A DNA stretch of 64,000 nucleotides from NCBI GenBank assembly GCA_000934385.1, contig KN880541.1, positions 1 to 64,000 of the forward strand, in the 5' to 3' direction. The translations under genes were made by a program, and so were the position numbers. The notes below the pieces were generated by a model, which searched no databases, was not told the DNA's origin, and saw only the letters and a list, made by a program, of their open reading frames with translations. Source of the stretch: Cylindrobasidium torrendii FP15055 ss-10 (taxonomy: Eukaryota > Basidiomycota > Agaricomycetes > Agaricales > Physalacriaceae). Below, piece by piece: positions 36,454 through 48,398 of the stretch; the first letter of the stretch is position 1; every line of letters begins with the position of its first letter.

Positions 36454-37309
36454 ATGTCTGCCCGCGTCTTCTCCTCGTCGCTCCGCGCAGCGTTCCGCGC
36501 GTCCGCATCCGCGTCCCGCCCTGCTGGTCGCCGGATGATGAGCTCAGCCGCTCCAGGCGCTCACACCAAATCCAGCGACACGCCCTGGATTGTGCGTCTA
36601 CCCCAACTTCAAAATTACGCTGCACAAAAGTTCTGATATTAAGGGATGCATATAGATTGGATCTGCAGTTGTCTTTGGTCCCCTCGTACGTCCTGCGCTC
36701 AACAACTACCCCGCAACATGCCATTTTGACTTGTGACGCGTTGGTTTACAGTTCGCCTACCTTGTCTCTCCCGCCGCCCGCAAGACAGGAAAAGCTCACG
36801 CTGAACATGCCGAGCACGCCGAGCACCACAAAGAGCCAGAAAAGGCGCAGGAGGTTTCCAAGGTCGAGATAACCGATGACGAGGGTACCAAGGCAGATGT
36901 CACCACGTCCATTGCCGCCGCTGAGGTCAGCCCCCCCGCTAGTCTACGCGGTGTAACAATGCTCAAATTGACATAGTCCACCGATGCGCCCAACTCTGCC
37001 GACGCTGAGGTGCCAATAATTCACTCCGACATACACCAATATTTAACACTTTTCGCAGACTCCAGCAACCAAGGAGGCTGAGCCCGAGTCTGAGCCCGCT
37101 CCTCAGTCTACTGCAGGAAACTCTTCGAAGGAGGAGAGGGACGCAGAGGCAACACCCAATGATTTGCAGGAAGTCGCCAAGCAGCCCACCGTGCGTATCC
37201 AAAATTCTTTGAGCTGCAATATCTCATTTGTTCTCAGAGTGGCAAGGCACCTAAGCAGGTCCAGCAGGAGAAGGAGGAGACTGGCGAGTCTCCAAAGACG
37301 TCCGCTTGA
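36454..37309 (+). CDS. Small acidic single-pass protein, probably mitochondrial, unknown function
   Basis: Six exons (36454-36591, 36656-36685, 36752-36925, 36977-37009, 37059-37190, 37238-37309) give 192 residues. The first 45 residues are rich in Arg, Ser and Ala without acids (MSARVFSSSLRAAFRAS), as in a mitochondrial targeting sequence. One membrane segment follows (PWIIGSAVVFGPLFAYLVSP), assembled from three exons, one of 30 nt. The rest is a highly charged, Glu/Lys-rich tail with an AEHAEHAEHH stretch, likely disordered. I do not recognise a family beyond similarly built fungal proteins. It could be an inner-membrane protein with its tail in the matrix or intermembrane space. The intron pattern is regular and phase 0 throughout, which supports a real gene. 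Confidence 0.72.
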
Positions 37310-37912
37310 AATGTTCAATGTTACTGTTGTAATTGCGGCAAAGTCACCCTCTTTTCTAGAGCAGCACAGCGACACATAAATCACGAGCGTAAGCGTGGCC
37401 TCGTGTGGTTCCTTCGTAAGCTTGCTGTCCATAAATGCGTTTTGTGTCCACATCTTCGTCAGGAAACATGGTGCAGTGCTGAACATGTAGCATAGTATCT
37501 GCTCTACGGTGCTACCCTGAACGGGTCCGGGAGATGTCTAAATCTGCAAGGAGAAAATTGACTGACTTAGTATTCCATCGTTGAAGCGTGCGCGTGAAGC
37601 TTGTCACGATTATGAGCTAGAAAAACACTTGATTGTGCGGCAACCACACCACTTACCAAGTGTATTAGCAGACTTGACCTCGCATTCCCAGTCTTGACAG
37701 GCCTGAACGTTCGACGTGTACTTATGGCACTCATTTGAATCGTTTTCCTGTTGTTTTTACGCGTAAAAGCCGTATGCAACCCGCAGACTTTCGTGCGATC
37801 CCTCCGATCAATGTGCATATATCACGTGGACGCGAAACGATGCAGTGATCGTTCCGGCAAGGGGCCTATTCCGCTTGCTTCTCATTACAAGATATTTTGT
37901 AGTCGTACTAGC
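37310..37912. other. Intergenic between convergent genes
   Basis: 603 bases between the stops of two convergent genes. A minus-strand stretch near 37735-37655 reads MSAISTRRTFRPVK and runs into a strong GTAAGT donor, but the next good acceptor leads straight to a stop. I could not build a credible gene. No repeat or RNA seen. Confidence 0.4.
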
Positions 37913-40900
37913 CTACTCGTCCTCCTCGACATCACCAAACTCGAACATCCCCGCACGGTCGCGCTTTGCCTCCTGCGTGGTGGCGCGGAAGCGCTTGATC
38001 AGCTCGGGATAAGAGGATAGGTAGCGGCATTTGCGGTCAATGGTGGCCACACCGTCCCGCAATAGCTCGGCGTTGATGCACCATAGGGGATCACTCGCAG
38101 ACGCAGGGTCTGTCGGGTCGATAAGGCGAAGATGCAGTGTTTGTCCTTCGCGATGGTCTACGTTTGCGACGAGCTTCCGCCCTTCACAAAGGCTGCTGAA
38201 GCGTCCCACAGCATCGGCATGATATTCGCTATCTGGGCCAACGATCTTGAGGAAACTGGTGTCGACGGTCAGCGCCTCCAATAAAAGTCAAAAAGTGAAT
38301 CAAGCTGACCTCAATTTTGCGTCATGGGCTTGTCCAGGTAGCGAGCGGAAACGACCATCCAGAGGTCGAATATTTGAGAATGCCACGGTGTCTTGGTTGC
38401 CGTAGTCGATGAAGGTGACCTCGGCCTCACGCTTAATAGGTGACGCTCGACGGATCTTGGCACGGTACCAGGCGCCGTCAGAAAATTTGGCGGACACCAA
38501 GTCGCCTCCCTTTGGAATAAACCCAGCAGGCGCAGCAGGTGCACTTTTGTGGAACATTGCAAACTCCTTCATGAGCTTTTCCAATGCCGCGATGCCTAGT
38601 GAGCAATGTTAGCGACAAGCAATTTCCTGCCTAGGCCGAACTCACCCTCAGTGTTTAAAATTTGCACGGAGAACGAAAAGTCGTTTTTGGGACGGATGTC
38701 GCTGACGATCACATCGAGATATTCTGTTTTGAGAGGCGCGTTTGCGTCGACCTCGGGGGCGGCCTCTACTGCTTCGGCTGTCTCGTCAAAGTCTTGCCAT
38801 ATCTATGTTGTTTTGAATAAAAGGTGCGCAAACCTGTCCCAAAGACTTACGTTTCTGTGTGCAGCCTTTGCGTCGGCCTCCGCGTCATACAGATGCTTAG
38901 CCCACGGCAAGGTTTCGGCGGAGAAACCATGCACAGTTGCAAGGCCTTGTTGTACCAGTGAAACAGCAGCGTTTTCAGTCTTGTTCAAATATAATGCCCC
39001 AATGAAGCCACCAGTCTTGTCGATGGTATCGACCTCGAACTCAATGTCGCGTTGCATGTACTTGCGGTTGGCGTAATCGAAAGCCGCTTGTCCGAATGGC
39101 TCGCTCTTCTCGGAGGCGTTGCGCGCAGTGCGAGGCGCGCGAATGCCACCAAGCACAAGAGTGAGGGTTTGGTTGTCTTTTGGTAGCAAAATTCTGGAGG
39201 GAGCATAAGTTGAGTGCAGGGAATACGCTAAATCTACTCACTTGAAGCGAGAACCAGCTGCAACATATTCCACCACTCCAGGAATGCGGCCAATCCTCTT
39301 GAACCCGTTGAGGAACGTCGTTGCCCGACTGTGTGACTGAATGTGTGATGAGAACCAATGTATGCAGCTAAAATATGTATACCTCTGAGATATTGACGGG
39401 TTGCTTGGGTGGGGGTACATCCTTGCCGGAGAATATACCACGCTGCTCGGTAATCGACCTACGCCTCATGTCAATGAAGGACTTACTCGATGGCATGTTT
39501 TACTCACGCCTGCTCTGCCGCCATGAGTTTGTCATAGTCAGGAGAGCGGTCTTCATCGTCGCGTCTGTGACGGACAACGCTTGCCAGGCCCTTCTCGACT
39601 AATTGCTCGGCCACGTTCGCGTTGGAGCCCCCGTAGCGGACGGTTGCGCATTCACGCTCCTCGAAGCCGCCCTCAGGAGGGCGCACAAAGTCGATAGAGA
39701 CGCGAACTGTCTTGCCAATGAGCTTTTTGCGCAAGAACTCTCGCGCATCGTGCGCAAAGGCCGCTTGCTTTGGGTCAGACAGTCTGGAACGAATTTCAGT
39801 AAGCTGGAAATCTCGCTGGGCACACGAGAACGCACTTGGGTCCGCGAGTTGAACTTAATTGTAGACGACGCTCCTTGCCGGAAGATTTGTCCAAAACAGT
39901 AATCTGGTCGCCGCTCCATACACGGATAACCAGGCCTTCGAAGGTGCTGCTCTGCCCGCTGGATGAAGTACCACTTGGCTTGCTTGCGGAAACAACGGGC
40001 GCGGATGCATACAAGTTGAGGCGCTTCTCTTTTGCTGACCTCTCGGCGGCACGAAGGCGCTCCATGCCGCCATTGGCAGCGAGCATACCTGCATGCCAGT
40101 CGACGATACGCGCCAAGCCAGCACCCACGAGGAACTCGGCAATGTTACCAGCAGGGTGTAATACTGCATAATATGAGCGTCACATTACACGGGGAGGTCC
40201 CGACGCGCACCATTGCCGATGAATGAACTGGCAGTTGCTGGTGCCGGTGCGCCGTTTGCCCCGCTTTGGAAAGGTGCACCGGTGGATGTGGGTAGTGACA
40301 AAAGTTGTACGCGCACAGGACGTTGAAGTAGTCGAGACTCGGTGAAGAATTTAGCCTGGTGGGAAATTAGGAAAGGCGAGAATCAAGAACAAATGAGGCA
40401 GACCTCTTCTCCCCATTGCTCGGATACTTCGTCCGGCCTGCTTGCAACTTTCGGGCTGCGTACTCCAGCAAGGTTGATGTTGGCCATTTGATGGTCGCCT
40501 TCGGGCAGCAAGAGACGGACGCGCAAAAGACTGCCTTCACGTACGCTCTCCACAATAGCTGGGACGAAAATGAGCAGGCCGGAAATGGATCATACTTCAG
40601 GACCAACCGTCAATGCTCTTTCCTTTCCATTCGTTCAAGAATGCGATGGAATCCACGGGCATGGTGTGGTTCACAGTGACAGACTGAGCACGAGATCAGC
40701 TTCATCGCCGTATGCGTTGAACGAGAGCGCACCTTAGGTCCATGGGGATTCCATACACCCTTGCCAGCGGCCTTTGCTTCATTCTCCAGCTCTCTACGAC
40801 GCGTATCCTCTTCAGTTGGGTCACGCTTGATGTCCTTCACTTTAGCCCAGCCATTCTTGATGACCTCCGCCGTTAGATCGACTCCATTGATCTCTGCAGT

Positions 40901-41371
40901 GCCAAGGTCGCGTGGGATGTCGTCGTTGCTGGGAAGAGAATGTGCAGACGCGAATGAGATCTCTTTGCCTACAGCCAAGGCGCGGAGGAATTCGCGCGCC
41001 TCGTACGCCCACGGCTATTAAATGTTAGCTTAACGCGTGTCCAAATATTGGTGGATCTACGCACCTCATCCTCGCGACTGCTAGAGCCCATTCGCGGGGC
41101 GCTGACATCGGCAAGATGGAGGACACTGGCAGCGCGATCAGGGTGAGGCCCAGTGGGTAATTGGGCACACTAACCGTTCTTTAGGTGGTTGCCCTTGAGG
41201 GCCGGGGCGTCCACGAAGAACAAGGGAGTCACCCGAAAGTACGGCTGGGCACAATAGTGAGTAAATCCCAATTTAGCACGGTGGTATTGCAGGTTCACAT
41301 TTCACGATCTACACGTTTAGTGAGAAGGATGCATGAGAAACAATGGGAGTACTTGCAGCCTTCAGAGACAT
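37913..41371 (-). CDS. SND1: Tudor-SN / SND1 nuclease-domain protein
   Basis: Sixteen exons close in frame to 905 residues: 41371-41357, 41308-41299, 41244-41175, 41125-41065, 41014-40733, 40683-40608, 40558-40404, 40355-40211, 40163-39836, 39783-39508, 39458-39383, 39336-39242, 39193-38851, 38802-38646, 38595-38310, 38255-37913. Four staphylococcal-nuclease-like folds are followed by a Tudor domain ([31 protein letters not shown]) and a fifth, partial SN fold. Signature pieces include [24 protein letters not shown] and [16 protein letters not shown]. The family acts in RNA binding, splicing and stress granules. The start needs a 15-nt first exon, a GC-AG intron and a 10-nt second exon; only this chain yields the expected N terminus. 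Confidence 0.93.
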
Positions 41372-42000
41372 TGCTTCAAGATAGTAAATCGACAAGGTAA
41401 GCCCGGAATATGCAGACGACGAAAGTAGATCGAAATCGCGAGGTATTCCAAAATACGTGGCCCCGTCTTCGGTGCTCTCGGGCCGACCTCACGTGGTCGC
41501 GAAAGCGCCACAGGCTACAGGCTGCGCCTTACCGTCACCCGAGGTATATGGGCATGCGGCATGCGGTATGTAGAAGAGAAAAGTAGACAGTGTTGTCGTA
41601 AGAAGCTGGCCTGTGTGTTATGTGTGTTCTATCGAGATTCTGACACGAAGTTTGAATTCACTAAAGCCTCTTTAAATCATATTTCAGCAGCAGGGTACGG
41701 GCTTCAGAATCATTGTTCCAAGACCAGGAGTGAATCAGCAGATATCAAGTGTTCACTGCCTGTCGCATCTCGATCATGCAACAATGGAGCATTAGTCATC
41801 GATATCCATTTGTACACCACAAAGGCATCGTAAATGCACGGGCACGTAATCAAACCAGAAAACCCCAACCATAACCAAAAACTAATCTATAATGGCCTGC
41901 GCCTTCGGTTGAAGAACAGCGTGCACGGCCTACATCTAATAGTACAAATATTAAACAAATTATCTAGGTGAATAGATGGTGGTGCAAAGCAAAGCAACGA
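41372..42000. other. Intergenic: SND1 promoter and P-protein 3' flank
   Basis: 629 bases between two minus-strand genes, AT-rich towards 41830-42000, where the P-protein polyadenylation region should lie. The plus ORF 41561-41833 has no recognisable product. Confidence 0.45.
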
Positions 42001-45000
42001 CTATGATTCGGAGGCAAGTTCTTCGACGGAAGGGCAGTCACACTATGAAGGGTTCAATCAGTGAGACGTTTGGATGAATAGCCTGTAGAACTCACGATAA
42101 GGTTCAAATCGCCGTAGGCTAAAGGAAAGTGTAATTCAGCACACATTACATCTGTGACGATCATTGGTGCTCACCATCATCTATGCGGGACACAGTGGGC
42201 CATGCCTTCTTTTCCTGCAGATATGGAAGAGGGTAGACAGCTGTCTGGCGGTCATACGGACTATCTCACAGGTCAGTATCATTGGCCTGAGTTAGGTGCA
42301 GGTCACTCACCGGTTCCACTCAGAGTCCGGCACGGATACAACGGCTTGGGTATGGGGGGCATTCTTGAGAAGGTTGTTATCCCTGGGCTGCTTGCCAGTC
42401 ACAATATCCTCCGCTTCCCGGCGGATTTGTATCATCGCGTCGCAGAATCTATAGAGCGTGAGCCAGCAGCATATGAGCTAACACATGACTACCCACCGAT
42501 CCAGTTCGTCCAGCGACTCCGACTCCGTTGGCTCAATGAGCATACATGTCGAAGTCGGCCACGAGCACGTCGGCGGGTGGAACCCATAATCCTGGAGACG
42601 CTTCGCAAAGTCGGTGACTTTCAATCCAGCACTCTTCTCGAAATCCGCAAGGTCGACCAAGAGCTCGTGAGCAACGCGACCCTTCTTGTTGGTGAACCGG
42701 ACATGATAATGGTCGGAGAGCCGTGCAGCCATGTAATTTGCACTGAGGAGCGCGACCTTTGATGCCTGCGCAAGACCGTCACCTCCGAGCATCTTGATGT
42801 ATGCCCAAGAAATAAGGTGAATAGATGCGCTGCCGTAGGGAGCAGCGGAAACAGCATCGATTGCCTTGTTGTCGGCCGCCTTGGGGAGGGTAAAGTGGGA
42901 GGGTAAGAAGGGCGCCAGATGCTCGCGGACACAAATGGGGCCAACACCAGGCCCTCCACCACCGTGAGGAATAGCAAAAGTCTTGTGCAAGTTCAAGTGG
43001 CATACATCACCTCCACAGATCGCAGGGTTCGTAACACCAATTTGAGCGTTGAGATTCGCGCCGTCGAGGTAAACTTGGCCACCGTTATCGTGGATGATCT
43101 TGGTTGCCTCCTGGACACCATCCTCAAAGACACCAAATGTAGAAGGATATGTGATCATGAACGCAGCGAGGTTGTCTTTGTGTTGTTCCGCCTTAGCCTT
43201 CAAATCTTCCAGATCGAGGCTGCCGTCATGAAGAGCCTTGATGGGAACGACCTTGAGACCAGCCATGACCGCGGACTGAGAAATTCAGCATTGGTTCTCT
43301 GCTGGACAAGGCACTCTTACCGCAGGATTAGTACCGTGGGCGCTAAGAGGGATCAAGCAGATATTCCTGTGGCCCTCTCCTCGCGATTCGTGATATGCCT
43401 TGATAACACATAGGCCTGTGTATTCGCCAGTCGCGCCAGAGTTGGGTTGAAGCGAGGCAGCAGCAAAGCCAGTGATTTTGCAGAGGTCGTCTTCCAATTC
43501 CTTGATAATTCGAAGGTAGCCCTTGACCTGGTCCTGTGGTACAAACGGATGGACGTCGCTGAATTCAGGCCAAGTGATGGGGATCATGCTCGAAGTGCTG
43601 TTGAGCTTCATAGTACAGCTGCCGAGAGGAATCATCGAGTGAACAAGACCGACATCCTTGGACGCAAGGTGGTTCATGTAGCGAAGCATTTCCGTTTCCG
43701 AGTGGTGCTTGTTGAAGACAGGGTGTTGGAGGAAATCCGATAGACGAACAAGCGGCTTGGGGATAGCGATGCCCTCTGGCTCTAGTAGCTGCGCATCTTT
43801 CTTTGTGACGGAAGCAAAAATCGACAAGACCGCTTGTATATCCTCAACTCTTGTACTTTCATCGAAAGAAAGTCCGACATGCTGGTCGTCGACCTGGCGC
43901 AGGTTGATGCCCGCGGCCACTGCGGCGGCATGCACGTCGCTGGCCGACTCCACGCGAATAGTGAGAGTGTCGAAGAAGTATTGATTAGTGACCTTGAAGC
44001 CTAGAGCCTCCACCGACGTCTTGAAAACCTTGGTCGCAAAATGCACCTTGTCGGCGATGCGGCGAAGGCCAACCGGTCCATGATACACTGCGTACATGGC
44101 TGCCATGTTTGCTAGAAGAGCCTGGCTGGTACAAATGTTGCTTGTCGCCTTCTCACGACGAATATGCTGCTCGCGTGCTATGCCCAGAGTTAGACAGAAC
44201 AGACTGTAGGGCAAGTTACTCACTTTGTAAAGCAAGACGGTACGCCGGAAGGCCTTGTGTGTCACGGCTGCGACCAATGAGACGACCGGGCATCTTACGC
44301 TTCAGCTTGTCGGTCACCGCAAAGAAGGCAGCTTGAGGCCCGCCGTAGCCCGCGGGTACTCCAAATCGACCCGAGTTGCCGTAGACTACGTCTGCGCCCC
44401 ACTCGCCAGGGGGCTTCAGCATTGTCAACGCCAACAAATCTGTTCCACAGATGACCAGACCCCCAGCTTCGTGCACTGTCTTTGCCAGCGGTGCTAGATC
44501 CTCCAGCTCTCCGCTGACTTCGGGGTATTGGAGAAGAACACCACACGTTTTGCTGCGAATGCTCTCATCCTTGATGAGCTCGGAGACGGTCCCGGTGACA
44601 ATTTCGATGCCAAAGCCTTTGGCGCGAGTACGGAGGACGGAAAGAGTCTGAGGGAGGACACCGTTACTGACGAGGAATGTGCGCTTCTTCTGATTGCTTG
44701 AGACAAAGGCCATAACCATACCCTCCGCGGCAGCGCTCGCATCGTCGAGTAGAGATGCATTGGCTATCGGCATGCCAGTAAGCGACATTGTCATGGTTTG
44801 GAAGTTGACCAAGCTCTCCAAGCGGCCTTGTGCGATTTCGGGTTGGTATGGTGTGTAGGGTGTGTACCATTGTGGGTTCTCCAAGATCTACAAAACGGAA
44901 TTCAAAAGTCAAGTTCACTACCGTGTGTCGCGACCTACATTGCGCAAGATGACCGGAGGCACGACGGCGCTGTGGTAGCCCGCACCAATATAACTCTTGA

Positions 45001-45313
45001 ACGGCTTATTCTCCGCACCAAGCGCCTTTGCACGCGCCAAAAGTTCTGACTCTGTAAGCGCGGGAATAGTCTCGTTGCTGATTTCGGTGCTAGCGACACG
45101 AATGCCAGGCGGGACAGTGTCGGCAACAAACGACTCCAGGTCGCTGTAGCCGACTTTGTCCAGCATAGCCGCGACCTCCTCTTCATTGGGTCCAATATGG
45201 CGCTCCTGAAAAGTATCCAAAGGAGCAAATCGCGAATCAGACTTGGCCAGAGTTGCATAGCGGCGCGCCAGAGGCCGTCGAAGGACGCGTGTACAAGTGC
45301 GAGGCGAAGCCAT
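42001..45313 (-). CDS. gcv2: Glycine decarboxylase P-protein, mitochondrial
   Basis: Eight exons (45313-44939, 44887-44224, 44177-43321, 43275-42497, 42448-42311, 42260-42175, 42118-42096, 42042-42001) give 987 residues. An Arg-rich N terminus ([22 protein letters not shown]) fits mitochondrial import. Family landmarks: [64 protein letters not shown], and the PLP-lysine segment [16 protein letters not shown] at about residue 730, followed by [17 protein letters not shown] near the end. This PLP enzyme decarboxylates glycine and passes the aminomethyl group to the H-protein lipoyl arm in the glycine cleavage system. The DAYGDLNL segment is finished by a 23-nt exon. A plus ORF over 42154-42762 is antisense shadow. 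Confidence 0.96.
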
Positions 45314-46107
45314 GGTACGTCGGCGCGATAAGCAAGAGCGAGCCGCCTCTTCCTTGGCCGCCTCCCAGCAAATAATCCCAAGGCGAAAATAGGATCACAC
45401 CGTTCACCGAGCCATTCACCGAGTAATTTAAATGGGCTTATCGCCCTGTCTGATATGGTCCGGTTGGCCAGAAACCAAAATGAAATGGCATAGTACGTCT
45501 GAAAGCATGCTAGCCGACAGAAAATACGGCGGGATGCATAGGTAACATGGTCGCGGTAGCGCTTACGGCGAACCGCTACTCGGTGTATTGTTAAACAGCA
45601 TTCAAACTGTTTTTTTGATCTTTCAAGCTCTTTTTCGTCTCGCCCTGGCTCGGGACTTGCTCGGGACTCCGTGTCAGCCACCGAGATTTGCCTTATTTGG
45701 GTATGCACTTCGCGAGTTATGTAAGTCTGGTCATCGAATTGGCTGCTTGCGGTCAGACCATAGTGGAAACTCAAGAGTACTGCGATAATTCTTCTAAATG
45801 TTGGCAAGTTCAAAGCGCCAGCACCGCGGTCACGAGATTGCAATGAACGGTCCAGGGCCAATTCAGTCCTTCGTATATCCCCTGCTATACACTCAATGTT
45901 ACAAACACATCTGACCATCATATTCTTCCAACTTGTCTATAGACGGCGGTGAACTCAAAGGTCACATAGAAACAGAACTATGTATCATATAGTATGTACA
46001 GAAACAGAACGATTAAAAACAATTTACAGCATAACAACGAAGTTGAAGAGCGCCCATCAAGTTCACGAAGGGGTTGAGCCCGGAGCATCAAAGCTCAATA
46101 AAAAGCA
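45314..46107. other. Intergenic: P-protein promoter and FNT 3' flank
   Basis: 794 bases. A minus-strand ORF runs from 45921 into the first exon of the P-protein gene, but it has no family resemblance upstream of the conserved start and is read-through. The CTTTTTCGTCTCGCCCTGG-like plus-strand tract near 45630 is pyrimidine-rich. No other feature. Confidence 0.45.
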
Positions 46108-47627
46108 TCACTGCTGCCGCTTGTCCTCTCGACTTGATAGCTGAGAAGAACTCTGCGGCGGAGTAAGTGCCTGTCCAGTCTCTGCAGTGCGAAGGCCATC
46201 GGCATGGTAGTCGCGTAGATAGAACCAATATGCAGGGAGGCCGACCAGGAGGCCACCAACGGCATTTCCAAGAAAGGCTGCAATGAGAGACCTATCGAAA
46301 AAGCGTGAGGAAAATGGAGACGCTATGTTGCTCAATGAAACGCACTTGCGAATGTAGGCGGCAGCGGAGAGCTAAGAAAAATCGTGTTTAGTATTTGATA
46401 ACCAACTTCAAGTGGCCTTACATCGGCTCCTAGAAGCATGCCAATGGGCACAATGAACATGTTGGCGACAACTGAAAAAGTTAATTAGTACAGTTACTAT
46501 GCCATTCGTCTCAATATCGACGTACCATGGTCAAATGAGCAGGCAACAAAGACCTGGTCGATGCTCAAATATCAGTGCGTATCCACAGTCAACTTCATAC
46601 TACGTACCCAAATGGGTATCCACAACGCAAAAATCTGCACTCTTGATGAGCTGGTGCAACATGGAGGTGGTCACAAGACAAACCTTCGAAATCGTCTCCC
46701 TTGCACCAGCAGCTTGCTAGAGGCGCGAGCGTCAATTACCTGGGCTCCCCTGGCGGCTCAAAGTTGGGACGCACCCATACTGCGACGCATACTAGCCAGT
46801 TACAGCCAATACCACGCAGGAATATCTGGTGCCACTCGGGAACGGCCGCTTTCGTTCTGCAGAGCAACATTAGAGGCGCTTATGCGTGGCGTAGCATGAC
46901 CTACAGAGCAGTATGTTGTGCGAACGTATTGTATGGCTCTGCAGAAAGTATGCCACTATCTGTGAGAAAGCATTTGCTCAATGAAAAGAACGAGATGCAT
47001 TAGGAGATTCATACATTTGACGAGAATAGCAGCAAAGAAGAGGCTGCCAGTCAGGTTTCCGAAAAACACTACATCAAACGTTGGAGAATAGCCACAGTAG
47101 CGTTTAGTGTGAGAAACTAACCAATGGTCCAGTTCACTGGGACGCTCCACCACGGGATAGCACGGGCGACGACACCCATAGGCATAACCTATCCTTCACT
47201 GTGAGGACTCGTCCGAAACCTGACAAACTACACGCACCATCATATTGCTCGTCAGAAGCTCTAGGCCTTGAAGAACAATCCTATCAAGGCATCAGCTTAC
47301 CCAAAAGAAAAATTGTGGAAACGGAAGGACAGACATGACCAAACCCACAGGGAAAACGAATCCCTGGAGAATTTTGACTATGCCTGGGTCGCTCGCGGCC
47401 AGTGATGTCGCGCCGCCACCCAGAACCTCCATGAGCAGACCGCCGAACGAGAGCATCACGCCGGCGACGAACTTTGGGAGTCATCCGAGTCAGTATCGTT
47501 GCACATGCTGCCGCGGCAGACTACACACCGCTTTGAGAAACAAATTGTCATACCGCTCTCGGTGTTTGGCGATCGCGCTGTCGACCATGATGTGCGCGAC
47601 TTCGGCGGGCCTGAGCGTGCTGTCCAT
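46108..47627 (-). CDS. Formate/nitrite transporter (FNT) family protein
   Basis: About thirteen short exons between 47627 and 46108 assemble a protein of roughly 310-320 residues. The first two are 47627-47529 and one starting at 47471. Membrane segments carrying FNT hallmarks: AGVMLSFGGLLMEVLGGG, GFVFPVGLVMIVLQGLELLTSNMM, WWSVPVNWT with FFGNLTGSLFFAAILVK, FLRGIGCNWLVCVAVW, FALWIPIWVFVACSFDHVVANMFIVPIGM, and AAFLGNAVGGLLVGLPAYWFYL. FNT proteins are pentameric channels for small monovalent anions such as formate and nitrite at the plasma membrane. The conserved His in FDHVVANM is present. One junction near 46640-46690 (after SKV) needs a weak donor and is the least certain. The tail is short and hydrophilic. 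No nitrate-assimilation genes are nearby. Confidence 0.88.
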
Positions 47628-48398
47628 GGTTGGCTACTAGTAATGGTGGTGATAGACGAGAGCCAAGTAGTTGGAGGGCGAGTGTGGGAGCTCTAAGCGA
47701 ACGTAATTACGAATGCTAGCAGATTCTGGAGTAAGAAACTATACAAATGAAGGGGTCCAGCTGACGCTCAGATGGATCCATTTTTAAACTTGAACACGCA
47801 CGAAGCTGCGATAGAAGGTGGCGCTGAATTCGACCACAGAGTGCTGTGTGGGTCTGCTGATGATGCACACAGTCCTGACTCCTGGCGAACGCACAAAGAC
47901 CAGCTGCAGTCGTGGGAGGAAGAGAAGGAAAAAGAGGGCCGGATTGCCAGGGGCGAAGGCGAATAACCAATGATAGTGACCGATGCGGCGGAAGCAGGTG
48001 TTGCTCCCGCGCGCTGACACGAGCAGCGTACTTACCGATAGGCGGGAACAAGGCGGGACACATTTGGCTCCTTCACGAAAATACAAGGCCTTGGGTCGAA
48101 GTTCTAGTCAAAGATTACAGGTCACATACAGGTCGGGGATAGTATAGAGTACAGTACGAGGGTAACAACAGGAAGGAAACCAACCAGAAATGCATATGGT
48201 AACAAACAAATAATGCAAAAGTCAGAATGGACACCCAGTGTGCGGATTTATGAAAAAAAATAAACAAGGAGCAGGAATGTCAACCAACGTCTCCGGGGAA
48301 ACAGAGAGAATGAGTCGTCGAATAGTACACGGTACGAATAATCAAATGATGAAGCAAGGCAAGTAACGAACGTTAGAGGTGGTATATGGAAGGGAAAT
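47628..48398. other. Intergenic: FNT promoter and Mei2-like 3' flank
   Basis: 771 bases between minus-strand genes. An A-rich run (gaaaaaaaataaacaagg) near 48250 lies downstream of the Mei2-like stop and may mark its 3' processing region. Small ORFs (for example 47772-47966 plus) look random. Confidence 0.45.

Noticed and set aside
37567..37818. Minus ORF containing TRRTFRPVK, reminiscent of the start of Mob1-type proteins
   Set aside because: The resemblance is only about seven residues. The strong donor leads to an acceptor followed at once by a stop, and no core Mob motif follows.
42154..42762. 202-codon plus-strand ORF
   Set aside because: Lies antisense over the last exons of the glycine decarboxylase gene. 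Conserved P-protein residues are on the minus strand and the plus ORF has no family features.
44935..45921. 328-codon minus-strand ORF upstream of the P-protein start
   Set aside because: An out-of-frame read-through from the promoter into exon 1. No motifs, and the frame conflicts with the conserved N terminus.
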